From Nocardia farcinica (GTDB lineage: Bacteria > Actinomycetota > Actinomycetes > Mycobacteriales > Mycobacteriaceae): DNA of 64,000 nt. The notes below the pieces were generated by a model. The model was not told the origin of the DNA. It did not search any database and saw only the letters and a list, made by a program, of their open reading frames with translations. Each line of letters starts with the position of its first letter. Position 1 is the stretch's first letter. Of the stretch, positions 33,877 through 42,251 are shown piece after piece. Position numbers and translations under genes: made by a program. The stretch is from assembly GCF_001182745.1 (NCBI RefSeq), contig NZ_LN868938.1, forward strand, positions 1,178,001 through 1,242,000, given 5' to 3'.

Positions 33877-35181
33877 GTGAGCATCCTGTCCGATGATCTG
33901 CGAACCCTGAGCTACGAGGGAACGCTGTATTTCTATCCCCTGGTGACGATGGATATCAGCCGTCGCCAGCAGACCGGTGCGGTGGCGGGTTCGCGGCCGG
34001 GGTTCGGGCCGCCGAATCAGTTCCATCACATGCGCGAGTTCCCACCGGCGGATTTCCGCGCGGTGGTGCGGCCCAACTTCGACACGCTGTATTCGATCGC
34101 CTGGCTGGATCTGACCGCGGGGCCGGTGTTGGTGCACACCCCGGATACCGGCGACCGCTACTACATGCTGCCGATGCTGGACATGTGGACCGATGTGTTC
34201 GCCAGTCCGGGCAAACGCACCACCGGGACCGGCGCGGCGGATTTCGTGGTCACCGCGCCCGGGTACCGGGGGCCGGTGCCCGACGGCGCCACGGTGATTC
34301 CGGCGCCGACCCCGTTCGCGTGGATCATCGGCCGGACCCAGACCAACGGGCCCGGCGACTACGCCACCGTGCACGCCATCCAGGACGGATTCCGGATCAC
34401 CCCGGTCGGTGCGGCGGCCGATCGCCCCACCGACCCGGTCGACGCGACTACCGAGCCGCTCACCCTGGTCCACGAGATGAGCGCCCTGGACTACTTCGTC
34501 CACGCCGCCGAGGTGCTGGCGACCGTCCCGCCGCATCTGACCGATCAGCCGATTCTCGCGCGCCTGGCGCGGCTCGGCATCGTCGCGGGTGAGTCCTTCG
34601 ACGCCGACCGCTTCTCCCCCGCCGAACGCGCCGAGATCGAGGCGGGCCGCGCCGACGCCTTCGAGGCGATGCACGCCGCGGTCACCGCGCTGGGCAGCAA
34701 GGTCAACGGCTGGGCCAACCATGTCGAGACGATGGGCGTGTACGGGAACTTCTATCTCAAGCGGGCGGTGATCACCATGGTGGGGCTGGGCGCCAACCCG
34801 CCCGAGGACGCGGTGTATCCGCTGCTGCTCACCGACGCCGACGGCGATCCGGTCACCGGCGAGCACGACTATGTGCTGCACTTCGACAAGAGCGAGTTGC
34901 CGCCGGTGGCGGCGTTCTGGTCGGTGACCATGTACGACGAGCAGGGTTTCCAGGTGGCCAACGAGCTGAACCGGTTCGCTCTCGGCGACCGCGATCCGCT
35001 GTCCTACAACGCCGACGGGTCGCTGGATCTGTACCTTCAGCACACCCATCCAGGCGCGGACCGGGAATCGAACTGGCTGCCTGCCCCGCGCGGGCCGCTC
35101 GGGGTGACGATGCGCCTGTACGCCCCGCACCGCGAGGTGCTGGACGGCCGGTGGCAGCCGCCGCCGCTGCGCAAGATGTGA
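33877..35181 (+). CDS. DUF1254/DUF1214 domain protein
   Basis: A 434-residue protein; GTG 33877 has GAGGTG upstream, and GTG 33868 is an alternative. The N-terminal DUF1254 part reads TLYFYPLVTMDISRRQ, RPNFDTLYSIAWLDLTAGPV and YYMLPMLDMWTDVFASPGKR. The C-terminal DUF1214 part reads YGNFYLKRAVITMVGLGANP, LPPVAAFWSVTMYDEQGFQ and the final SNWLPAPRGPL motif. The family is widespread and has no agreed function. No signal peptide is seen. It is convergent with the LysR gene. Confidence 0.88.
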   Translation: MSILSDDLRTLSYEGTLYFYPLVTMDISRRQQTGAVAGSRPGFGPPNQFHHMREFPPADFRAVVRPNFDTLYSIAWLDLTAGPVLVHTPDTGDRYYMLPMLDMWTDVFASPGKRTTGTGAADFVVTAPGYRGPVPDGATVIPAPTPFAWIIGRTQTNGPGDYATVHAIQDGFRITPVGAAADRPTDPVDATTEPLTLVHEMSALDYFVHAAEVLATVPPHLTDQPILARLARLGIVAGESFDADRFSPAERAEIEAGRADAFEAMHAAVTALGSKVNGWANHVETMGVYGNFYLKRAVITMVGLGANPPEDAVYPLLLTDADGDPVTGEHDYVLHFDKSELPPVAAFWSVTMYDEQGFQVANELNRFALGDRDPLSYNADGSLDLYLQHTHPGADRESNWLPAPRGPLGVTMRLYAPHREVLDGRWQPPPLRKM

Positions 35182-35202
35182 ACTCCCGACGGCAGGAGTT
35201 CA
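35179..35202. terminator. Small hairpin between convergent genes
   Basis: TGAACTCC and GGAGTTCA form an 8-bp stem with an 8-nt loop across the stops of the DUF1254 gene and the opposing LysR gene. Confidence 0.5.
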
Positions 35203-36117
35203 GTTCACCGCGGCGGACGCGCCGAGCAGTGCGCGCCGTTCGGCCCGCACCCGTGCCCGCAGCGCATCGACGAGCACCGCCACTTCCGGGCGGCGCAGCG
35301 TTTCCGGCCGGGCGACCAGCCAATAGGTGAGCCGGATGGCGACCGCGTCCGGCAGCACGCGCACCAGGTCCGGGTGGCGGTCGGCCATGAAGCACGGCAG
35401 CAGGCCGAGTCCGGCGCCGGCGCGGGTGGCTTCGACGTGGACGAAAACATTGGTGGAGGAGACGGATTCGCGCATGGCGGGCACGACGTTGGGGGCCAGG
35501 TCCAGGTCGTCGACCTGCAGCATGGATTCGATGAAGTACACCAGCGGGTGCCCGGCCAGGTCGGCCACCGACTCGGGGGTGCCGTGCTCGGCGAAGTAGG
35601 CCGGGGTGCCGTAGAGGCCGATGACGTAGTCGCCGAGGGGTGTGGCGCGGGCGCGGCGCACGCGTGGTTCGCCGACGACCACCTCGAGGTCGAGCCCGGA
35701 GCGTTGTTCGGAGGCCCGCCGGGTGGTCGCGATGATCTCCACTTCGATGCGCGGGTGCCGGTGGCGGACCTCGGCGACCGCGGGGGCGGCGAGGTAGGCG
35801 CTGAATCCGTCGGTGGCCGACATCCGCACCACCCCTTCCAGCGTCCGCTCGCCGCGGGAGTTGGGGGCGATCGAGCGCACCGCCGCCTCGATCGCCTCGG
35901 CCGCGCCGAGCGCCTCCCGCCCCAGGTCGGTCAACTCCCAGCCGCCCGCGCCGCGGCTGAGCACGCGCCCGCCGAGCGCGTGCTCGAGGGCGGTGATGCG
36001 GCGGGAGACGGTGGTGTGGTTGAGGCCGAGTTCGTCACCGGCGTAGGTGAAACGGCCGGTGCGGGCGACCGCCAGCAGCACGAGGAGGTCGTCGGGGCTG
36101 GGGTACGCGGCGGGCAC
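35200..36117 (-). CDS. LysR-family transcriptional regulator
   Basis: A 305-residue regulator with an N-terminal winged helix (LNHTTVSRRITALEHALGGR) and a periplasmic-binding-like effector domain (MSATDGFSAYLAAPAVAEVR, ending in RAERRALLG). The start is placed at GTG 36117; ATG 36156 would add 13 residues. The gene is divergent from the ketone-body operon with 139 bp between the starts, the usual arrangement for a LysR regulator of the neighbouring operon. A metabolite of that pathway is the likely co-inducer, by inference only. Confidence 0.85.
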   Translation of the reverse strand: MPAAYPSPDDLLVLLAVARTGRFTYAGDELGLNHTTVSRRITALEHALGGRVLSRGAGGWELTDLGREALGAAEAIEAAVRSIAPNSRGERTLEGVVRMSATDGFSAYLAAPAVAEVRHRHPRIEVEIIATTRRASEQRSGLDLEVVVGEPRVRRARATPLGDYVIGLYGTPAYFAEHGTPESVADLAGHPLVYFIESMLQVDDLDLAPNVVPAMRESVSSTNVFVHVEATRAGAGLGLLPCFMADRHPDLVRVLPDAVAIRLTYWLVARPETLRRPEVAVLVDALRARVRAERRALLGASAAVN

Positions 36118-36256
36118 ATCTGCATTCTTGCAGAGCTGGGGTGCGGAATTCGCCATTGATCGGGCAGTAGGTGTGCACGAATACTCGACTTCCAGCCAGA
36201 GTGTGTGCGCCGCATCACAACCAACGGGGATGCGGTCGGTGTGAAGGAGAGATGTG

Positions 36257-37633
36257 ATGAGCGTCGGCACAGCGGGGCCGGGCACCGAGCCCGCCGCCCC
36301 CACCGGACTGCGGCGGGTGGTGGCCGCCTCCATGGCGGGCACGGTGGTCGAGTGGTACGAGTTCTTCCTCTACGGCACCGCGGCCACCCTGGTGTTCAAC
36401 AAGGTGTTCTTCGCCCAGGGCACCAGTGATCTCGACGCGATCCTGGCCGCCTTCGTCACCTACGCCGTCGGTTTCGCGGCCCGCCCGCTGGGCGGTGTGG
36501 TGTTCGGCCACTTCGGCGACAAGTACGGGCGCAAGAAGCTGCTGCAACTGAGCCTGCTGCTCGTCGGCGCGGCGACCTTCCTGATGGGCTGCCTGCCGAC
36601 GTTCGGTCAGGTGGGCTACCTGGCGCCCACGCTGCTGGTGACGTTGCGGTTCATCCAGGGTTTCGCGGTGGGCGGCGAATGGGGCGGCGCGGTACTGCTG
36701 GTGGCCGAGCACAGCCCGGACCGCAGCCGCGCGTTCTGGGCGTCGTGGCCGCAGGCGGCGGTGCCGGTGGGCAACATGCTCGCCACGGTGGTGCTGCTGT
36801 TCCTGACCTCGACCCTCTCGGATGCGGCGTTCCTGTCGTGGGGCTGGCGGGTGGCCTTCTGGCTGTCGGCGGTGGTGGTGTTCATCGGCTACTACGTGCG
36901 CACCAAGATCACCGACGCGCCGATCTTCCTGGCCGCCCAGCAGCAGGCCGAACAGGAGAAGGCCACCGGGTTCAGCGCCGTCGAGGTGTTCAAGCGCTAC
37001 CCGCGCGGCGTGCTCACCGCGATGGGGCTGCGCTTCGGCGAGAACATCATGTACTACCTGGTCGTCACCTTCTCCATCACGTACCTGAAGGTGCACGTGG
37101 GGGCGGATACCACGGTGATCCTGTGGTGGCTGCTGGCCGCGCACGCGGTGCATTTCGCGATCATCCCGCTGGTCGGCCGGCTCAGCGACCGCTACGGGCG
37201 CAGGCCCGTCTACCTGGTCGGCGCGGTCACCGCGGGCACCTGGGGCTTCTTCGCCTTCCCGATGATGGACAGCGGCCACAACGCGGTGATCCTGTCCGCC
37301 GTGATCCTGGGGTTGGTGTTCCACGCGTTCATGTACTCGGCGCAACCGGCGATCATGGCCGAGATGTTCCCGACCCGGATGCGGTACTCGGGGGTGTCCC
37401 TGGGCTATCAGGTGACCTCGATCGTGGCCGGTTCGCTGGCGCCGATCATCGCGGTGCGCTTGCTCGACACCTACCAGTCCGCGGTGCCGATCGCGATCTA
37501 CCTGGCGTTGGCCTGCGCGATCACGGCGGTGGCCGTGCTGTTCGCCCGGGAGACCAAGGGCGCGAACCTGGCCGAACTCGACAGCGCGGACGCCCGTGAG
37601 CTCGCCGGTGCGGCCAAGGCGGTGCGCGCATGA
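36257..37633 (+). CDS. MHS-type (major facilitator) organic acid:H+ symporter
   Basis: A 458-residue transporter with twelve predicted helices. The MHS subfamily signatures are MAGTVVEWYEFFLYGTAATL in helix 1, the loop GHFGDKYGRKKLL, and the late GRLSDRYGRRPVYLVGAV. Relatives take up shikimate, alpha-ketoglutarate, proline betaine or short acids. ATG 36257 has GAAGGAG upstream. It is the first gene of an operon whose next two genes degrade 3-hydroxybutyrate, so uptake of 3-hydroxybutyrate or acetoacetate is likely. The stop overlaps the next ATG. Confidence 0.88.
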   Translation: MSVGTAGPGTEPAAPTGLRRVVAASMAGTVVEWYEFFLYGTAATLVFNKVFFAQGTSDLDAILAAFVTYAVGFAARPLGGVVFGHFGDKYGRKKLLQLSLLLVGAATFLMGCLPTFGQVGYLAPTLLVTLRFIQGFAVGGEWGGAVLLVAEHSPDRSRAFWASWPQAAVPVGNMLATVVLLFLTSTLSDAAFLSWGWRVAFWLSAVVVFIGYYVRTKITDAPIFLAAQQQAEQEKATGFSAVEVFKRYPRGVLTAMGLRFGENIMYYLVVTFSITYLKVHVGADTTVILWWLLAAHAVHFAIIPLVGRLSDRYGRRPVYLVGAVTAGTWGFFAFPMMDSGHNAVILSAVILGLVFHAFMYSAQPAIMAEMFPTRMRYSGVSLGYQVTSIVAGSLAPIIAVRLLDTYQSAVPIAIYLALACAITAVAVLFARETKGANLAELDSADARELAGAAKAVRA

Positions 37634-38382
37634 GTGGCATCGACCTGACCGGGCGCACCGCGCTGGTCACCGGCGCCGCGGGCGGGATCGGCGCGGCCTG
37701 CGCCCGCGAACTCGCCCGGCGCGGGGCCGCGGTCACCGTCGCCGATGTGGACGGACCGGGCGCCAAGGCCGTCGCTGACGAGATCGGCGGCACCGCATGG
37801 GAAGTCGACCTGCTCGACGTGGCGGCACTCGAGGACCTGCGCCTCGAGGTCGACATCCTGGTCAACAACGCCGGGGTCCAGACCGTCAGCCCGATCACCG
37901 AGTTCCCGCCGCAACGGTTCCGCACCATGCTCGCGCTCATGGTGGAGGCGCCGTTCCTGCTGATCCGCGCGGCACTGCCGCACATGTACGCGCAACGGTA
38001 CGGGCGGATCGTCAACATCTCCTCGGTACACGGGATCCGGGCCTCGGCCTACAAATCCGCCTATGTGACCGCCAAACACGCACTGGAGGGATTGTCGAAG
38101 GTGACCGCGCTCGAGGGCGGCCCACACGGGGTGACCAGCAACTGCGTCAACCCCGGATACGTGCGAACGCCGTTGGTGGACAAGCAGATCGCCGAGCAGG
38201 CCGCCGCGCACGGCATTCCCGAACAGGACGTGGTGGAGCAGGTCCTGCTCACCGAGAGCGCGGTGAAACGCCTCGTCGAGCCCGCGGAGGTGGCCTCGCT
38301 GGTGGCCTGGCTCACCGGCGACGCGGCGGGCATGGTGACCGGAGCCAGTTACACGATGGACGGCGGGTGGAGCGCGCGATGA
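37630..38382 (+). CDS. 3-hydroxybutyrate dehydrogenase (SDR)
   Basis: A 250-residue short-chain dehydrogenase. The NAD motif is TGAAGGIGAACARELARRG, the NNAG motif is VNNAGVQTVSPITEFP, and the catalytic Ser-Tyr-Lys lies in NISSVHGIRASAYKSAYVTA KHALEG. The SVHG and SAYKSAYVTAKH features, and the late segment NCVNPGYVRTPLVDKQI, are characteristic of bacterial D-3-hydroxybutyrate dehydrogenase (BdhA). The product, acetoacetate, is the substrate of the next enzyme. It is coupled to both neighbours by ATGA overlaps. Confidence 0.88.
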   Translation: MSGIDLTGRTALVTGAAGGIGAACARELARRGAAVTVADVDGPGAKAVADEIGGTAWEVDLLDVAALEDLRLEVDILVNNAGVQTVSPITEFPPQRFRTMLALMVEAPFLLIRAALPHMYAQRYGRIVNISSVHGIRASAYKSAYVTAKHALEGLSKVTALEGGPHGVTSNCVNPGYVRTPLVDKQIAEQAAAHGIPEQDVVEQVLLTESAVKRLVEPAEVASLVAWLTGDAAGMVTGASYTMDGGWSAR

Positions 38383-40358
38383 CCGACATGCTCACCGAAA
38401 CCGGTGTGCCGCAATGGACGCCCACCCCCGAGACCATCGAGAACGCGCGGATCACGCAATTCGCGCGGTTCGTCCACGACCGCTACGGGGTCGCGACCGA
38501 GGGTTACCACGACCTGTGGCGGTGGTCGGTCGAGGACATCCCGGCCTTCTGGCGAGCCGTCTGGGAGTACTTCGACCTCGGGGCGGCGCCCGAGCGCATC
38601 GTCGACGGGCAGATGCCGGCCGCGCGATGGTTCCCCGGCGCCCGCATCAACTACGTCGAGCAGGTGGTGCGGCAGGCCCGCCCGGACCGGCCCGCGATCG
38701 TCGCGCTGTCCGAAGACGAGGCGCCGCGCGAATACTCCTGGCACGAACTGCTCTCCGACACCGCAGCGTTCGCGACGACTTTGCGGCGGTTGGGCGTGCG
38801 GCAGGGCGATCGGGTGGCCGGCTACCTGCCGAACATCGCCGAGGCGGTGGTGGCGTTCCTGGCCACGGCCAGCCTGGGCGCCATCTGGAGTGTCTGCGGG
38901 CAGGACAACACCGGTCGCGCCGCGGCCGACCGGCTCGGGCAACTCGAACCGGTCGTGCTCGTGACCGCCGACGGCTACCGCTACGGCGGCCGGAGCCACG
39001 ACCGCCGCGCCGACATCGAGGCGCTGCGCGCGGCCCTGCCCACCGTGACCGCCACCGTGGTGGTGTCCCGGTTGGGCCACCCGGTGCCGGACGCCGTCGG
39101 CTGGGCCGAGGCGATCTCGACGGCGCGGGAGCCGCTCGCGGTGGAACCGGTGGCCTTCGACCACCCGCTGTGGGTGCTGTTCTCCTCCGGCACCACCGGC
39201 AAGCCGAAAGGCATCGTGCACGGGCACGGCGGTGTGCTGCTCGAACACCTCAAGGCCGTCGGGCTGCACTCCGACATCGGCCCCGACGACACCTTCTGGT
39301 GGTACACCACGCCCAGCTGGATGATGTGGAACTACCAGGTCGGCGGCCTGCTCGTCGGCGCGACGGTGGTCTGCTACGACGGTAGTCCCGCCCACGGCGC
39401 GGCCGACGGCCTCTTCGCGCTCGCCGCGCGGCTGGGCTGCACGGTGCTGGGCACCAGTCCCGGGTATCTGCTGGCCTGCATCAAGGCCGGGGCGGTGCCC
39501 GCCCGCGATCACGACCTGTCCCGGGTGCGGATGATCGGGGTGACGGGCGCGCCGCTGCCCTCCTCGACCGGACTGTGGCTGCGCGACAACGTGGGCGCCG
39601 ACATCCCGGTCTCCTCCATCAGCGGCGGCACCGACATCGTCTCGGCGTTCGCCGGTGGCACCCCGACCGTGCCGGTGTGGCCGGGCGAGCTGTCGGCGCC
39701 GTTCCTGGGCGTCGCGCTCGACGCCTACGATCCGGACGGCCGGCCGGTGCGCGGGGAGGTGGGCGAGCTCGTGGTGACCGCGCCGATGCCGTCGATGCCC
39801 GTCGAGTTCTGGCGGGACTCGGACCGATCCCGGTATCGCGCAGCGTATTTCGACACCTACCCCGGCATCTGGCGGCACGGTGACTGGATCACCCTGACCC
39901 CGCACGGCAGCGTGATCGTGCACGGCCGATCCGATGCCACGTTGAACCGCAACGGGATCCGGATGGGCAGTGGCGACATCTACCAGGCGGTCGAAGCCCT
40001 GCCCGAGATCGCCGAGGCGCTCGTCGTCGGCGTCGAACAACCCGACGGCGGCTACTGGATGCCGCTGTTCGTGGTCACCGCGTCCGGAATCACGCTCACC
40101 GACGAGCTGCGGACGCGGATCACCGAGGCCGTTCGGACCGCGCTCTCCCCTCGGCACGTGCCCGACGTGATCCTGCAGGCCCCGGCGATTCCGCACACCC
40201 GCAACGGCAAGAAGCTGGAGATCCCCGTCAAGCGGCTGTTGCAGGGGGCCGATCCGGCGCAGGTCGTCGATCCCACGGCGGTGGACGACGCGGAACTGCT
40301 CGCCTGGTTCGCCGCCCAGCGACCGGAGGCGGGACGGCACGAATCCCGGCGCGCGTGA
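38379..40358 (+). CDS. Acetoacetyl-CoA synthetase
   Basis: A 659-residue AMP-forming ligase from ATG 38379 (ATGA overlap with the dehydrogenase). The AMP motif is LFSSGTTGKPKGIVHGHGG. The N-terminal segment FARFVHDRYGVATEGYHDLW and RWFPGARINYVE, the QDNTGRAAADRLGQLEPVVL region, and WMMWNYQVGGLLVGATVVCY are typical of acetoacetate-CoA ligases rather than acetyl-CoA synthetases. Catalytic Lys lies in HTRNGKKLEIPVKRLLQG. It converts acetoacetate to acetoacetyl-CoA for thiolysis; a thiolase is not encoded here. Confidence 0.9.
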   Translation: MTDMLTETGVPQWTPTPETIENARITQFARFVHDRYGVATEGYHDLWRWSVEDIPAFWRAVWEYFDLGAAPERIVDGQMPAARWFPGARINYVEQVVRQARPDRPAIVALSEDEAPREYSWHELLSDTAAFATTLRRLGVRQGDRVAGYLPNIAEAVVAFLATASLGAIWSVCGQDNTGRAAADRLGQLEPVVLVTADGYRYGGRSHDRRADIEALRAALPTVTATVVVSRLGHPVPDAVGWAEAISTAREPLAVEPVAFDHPLWVLFSSGTTGKPKGIVHGHGGVLLEHLKAVGLHSDIGPDDTFWWYTTPSWMMWNYQVGGLLVGATVVCYDGSPAHGAADGLFALAARLGCTVLGTSPGYLLACIKAGAVPARDHDLSRVRMIGVTGAPLPSSTGLWLRDNVGADIPVSSISGGTDIVSAFAGGTPTVPVWPGELSAPFLGVALDAYDPDGRPVRGEVGELVVTAPMPSMPVEFWRDSDRSRYRAAYFDTYPGIWRHGDWITLTPHGSVIVHGRSDATLNRNGIRMGSGDIYQAVEALPEIAEALVVGVEQPDGGYWMPLFVVTASGITLTDELRTRITEAVRTALSPRHVPDVILQAPAIPHTRNGKKLEIPVKRLLQGADPAQVVDPTAVDDAELLAWFAAQRPEAGRHESRRA

Positions 40359-40381
40359 CCCGGCCCCGGGGGTCGCAATAG

Positions 40382-40425
40382 TCAGCGAGCGATGCGCCAT
40401 TGACAAATGGCGCATTGCTCGCTGA
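40382..40425. promoter_or_regulatory. 20-bp inverted repeat overlapping a TTGACA promoter element
   Basis: The left arm 40382-40401 (TCAGCGAGCGATGCGCCATT) and the right arm 40406-40425 are complementary at 19 of 20 positions with a 4-nt spacer. TTGACA at 40400-40405 spans the centre, so a bound regulator would cover the -35 region. The downstream gene starts only 7 bp after the right arm, implying a short or leaderless mRNA. Confidence 0.65.
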
Positions 40426-40432
40426 TGCTGTG

Positions 40433-41332
40433 ATGGTGAGAATGTCCCCGCTGGCCGCCCTGCTCGGCCACGACCGACGCAGCCACGACGCCCGGGCAGT
40501 GGTGACCGGCGCGGGCAGCGGAATCGGCCGCGCCTTCGCCCTCGAGGTGGCCGCCCGCGGCGGGCGGGTGGTGTGTGCCGACATCGACAAGGAACGCGCC
40601 GAGCAGACCGTGCGCCTGATCGAACAGCGCCACGGCCGCCGCGCGCACGCGCTGTTCTGCGACGTCGCCCGCCGCGAGGACGTGCAGGCGCTGGTCGACT
40701 ACGCCGAAGAGGTCTTCGCCGGGCCACCCACGCTGGTGGTCAACAACGCCGGAGTCGGCATCGGCGGAAAGACCGTGGGCGACATCGGCTTAGACGACTG
40801 GGACTGGGCGCTGGGCATCAACCTGTGGGGGGTGATGCACGGGTGCGAGATCTTCACCCCGCGGCTGCGGGCCGCCGGGCGCGGCGGCATCGTCAACGTC
40901 GCCTCCGCCGCCGGATTCGCCGCCGCCCCGCGGATGGGCGTCTACAACACCGCCAAAGCCGCGGTGGTCTCGCTGTCGGAAACCATGGCCGCCGAACTGG
41001 CGGGCAGCGGCGTGGCGGTGACCGTGCTGTGCCCGACCTTCGTCACGACCAACGTCGTCGCCGACGGGCGCATCACCGGCGGCTCCTCCCGGCTGGCCGA
41101 GACGGCGATGCGGCTGACCGGGGTGTCCCCCGAACGGGTGGCCGCCGAGACCCTCGACGCGCTGGATCGCGGTCGCCTCTACGTCCTGCCGCAACTGGAC
41201 GCCCGGCTGATCTGGTTGCTCAAACGCACCCTGCCCACCCCGTATGCCACCGTCCTCGGCCTGCTCAACCGCCTTCTCCCGCAGGAGAACCCGCGCCGGC
41301 CGGTGACGTCCACCGAGACGACAGGAGCCTGA
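40433..41332 (+). CDS. Short-chain dehydrogenase/reductase
   Basis: A 299-residue SDR. ATG 40433 is the first ATG after the operator; ATG 40442 also fits. The cofactor motif is VVTGAGSGIGRAFALEVAAR, NNAG is in VNNAGVGIGGKTVG, and the catalytic Ser/Tyr/Lys are in NVASAAGFAAAPRMGVYNTA KAAV. The C-terminal 60 residues (LKRTLPTPYATVLGLLNRLL) resemble the extended SDRs encoded beside flavin monooxygenases in mycobacteria and Nocardia. It is the first gene of an operon with a diiron protein and a monooxygenase. Substrate unknown. Confidence 0.85.
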   Translation: MVRMSPLAALLGHDRRSHDARAVVTGAGSGIGRAFALEVAARGGRVVCADIDKERAEQTVRLIEQRHGRRAHALFCDVARREDVQALVDYAEEVFAGPPTLVVNNAGVGIGGKTVGDIGLDDWDWALGINLWGVMHGCEIFTPRLRAAGRGGIVNVASAAGFAAAPRMGVYNTAKAAVVSLSETMAAELAGSGVAVTVLCPTFVTTNVVADGRITGGSSRLAETAMRLTGVSPERVAAETLDALDRGRLYVLPQLDARLIWLLKRTLPTPYATVLGLLNRLLPQENPRRPVTSTETTGA

Positions 41333-41333
41333 G

Positions 41334-42251
41334 ATGGCTTTCGACTTCGACGCCATGCTGGCCAAGATCAAAGCCCGCCAGTGGGCGCTGGCCGACATCG
41401 ACTGGGACGCGCCGGGGGCCGAGACGATCGACCCCGACCTGCACGCCAGACTCGCGCCGTTCATGGCGGATCTGATGTGGATCGAGAACGTCGGTGCGCG
41501 CGGATTCGCCGCCATGGCCAAGAAGGCGCCCACCGACACCCTGAAAGAGATCTACCGTTACTTCCACGCCGAGGAACAGCGCCACGCCAACGCCGAACTC
41601 GCGCTGATGCGCCGGTGGGGCATGCTCGACGGCGACGAGATCCCCGAACCGAACATCAACGTCAAACTCGTCATCGACTTCCTGGACAAACACTCCGACG
41701 GATTGTCGCTGTCGATCCTGGGCACGGTCATCCCCATGCTCGAGGTCGCTCTCGACGGCGCGCTGATCAAGTTCGTCACCGACGAGATCGCCGACCCGGT
41801 GGCGCAGGAGGTGTTCAAACGCATCAACGCCGACGAATCCCGGCACCTGGCCACCGATTACGCGGTCATGGAGCTGCTCGGCCACGCCACCGCGCGCAAG
41901 CTCGCCATCGATTTCGTGGGCAGCTGGGCCAATCCCGCGCTGATCGTCGGGGCGTTGAGCTACTTCCCGCTGCTGAACAAGATGCGCGACAACATCGTGG
42001 AGATGGGCGTCTCCGAAGACCGCCTCTACGCCGCGATGGCCCGGTTCAAGGCCGTCGGCCAGCGCGCGCCGATCGTGAACCGGCTGCCGATGTACCAGGT
42101 CGTCAAACTGCACAGTGATTGGGTGATCGACCGCAGCCACCCCTACCACCTGCTCGCCGACGGCCTGGTGAAGGTCACCGGCCGCATCCCCGGCCGGTTC
42201 TTCAGCCGCCCGACCTGGTCGAAGAGCCTGACCTACGAGCCGGTCGCATGA
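41334..42251 (+). CDS. Ferritin-like diiron protein
   Basis: A 305-residue, largely helical protein. Two ExxH motifs supply a carboxylate-bridged diiron site: YRYFHAEEQRHANAELAL and VFKRINADESRHLATDY. The flanking acidic residues MADLMWIENVGA and TVIPMLEVALDGAL would supply the remaining ligands. This fits the ferritin-like superfamily that includes acyl desaturases and N- or C-oxygenases such as AurF. It starts 1 bp after the stop of the SDR gene and overlaps the monooxygenase start, so the three should act together. The reaction is not known. Confidence 0.75.
   Translation: MAFDFDAMLAKIKARQWALADIDWDAPGAETIDPDLHARLAPFMADLMWIENVGARGFAAMAKKAPTDTLKEIYRYFHAEEQRHANAELALMRRWGMLDGDEIPEPNINVKLVIDFLDKHSDGLSLSILGTVIPMLEVALDGALIKFVTDEIADPVAQEVFKRINADESRHLATDYAVMELLGHATARKLAIDFVGSWANPALIVGALSYFPLLNKMRDNIVEMGVSEDRLYAAMARFKAVGQRAPIVNRLPMYQVVKLHSDWVIDRSHPYHLLADGLVKVTGRIPGRFFSRPTWSKSLTYEPVA

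Noticed and set aside
38349-40727. A 792-codon minus-strand open frame
   Set aside because: It is antisense to acetoacetyl-CoA synthetase and its composition is Arg/Gly/His-rich.
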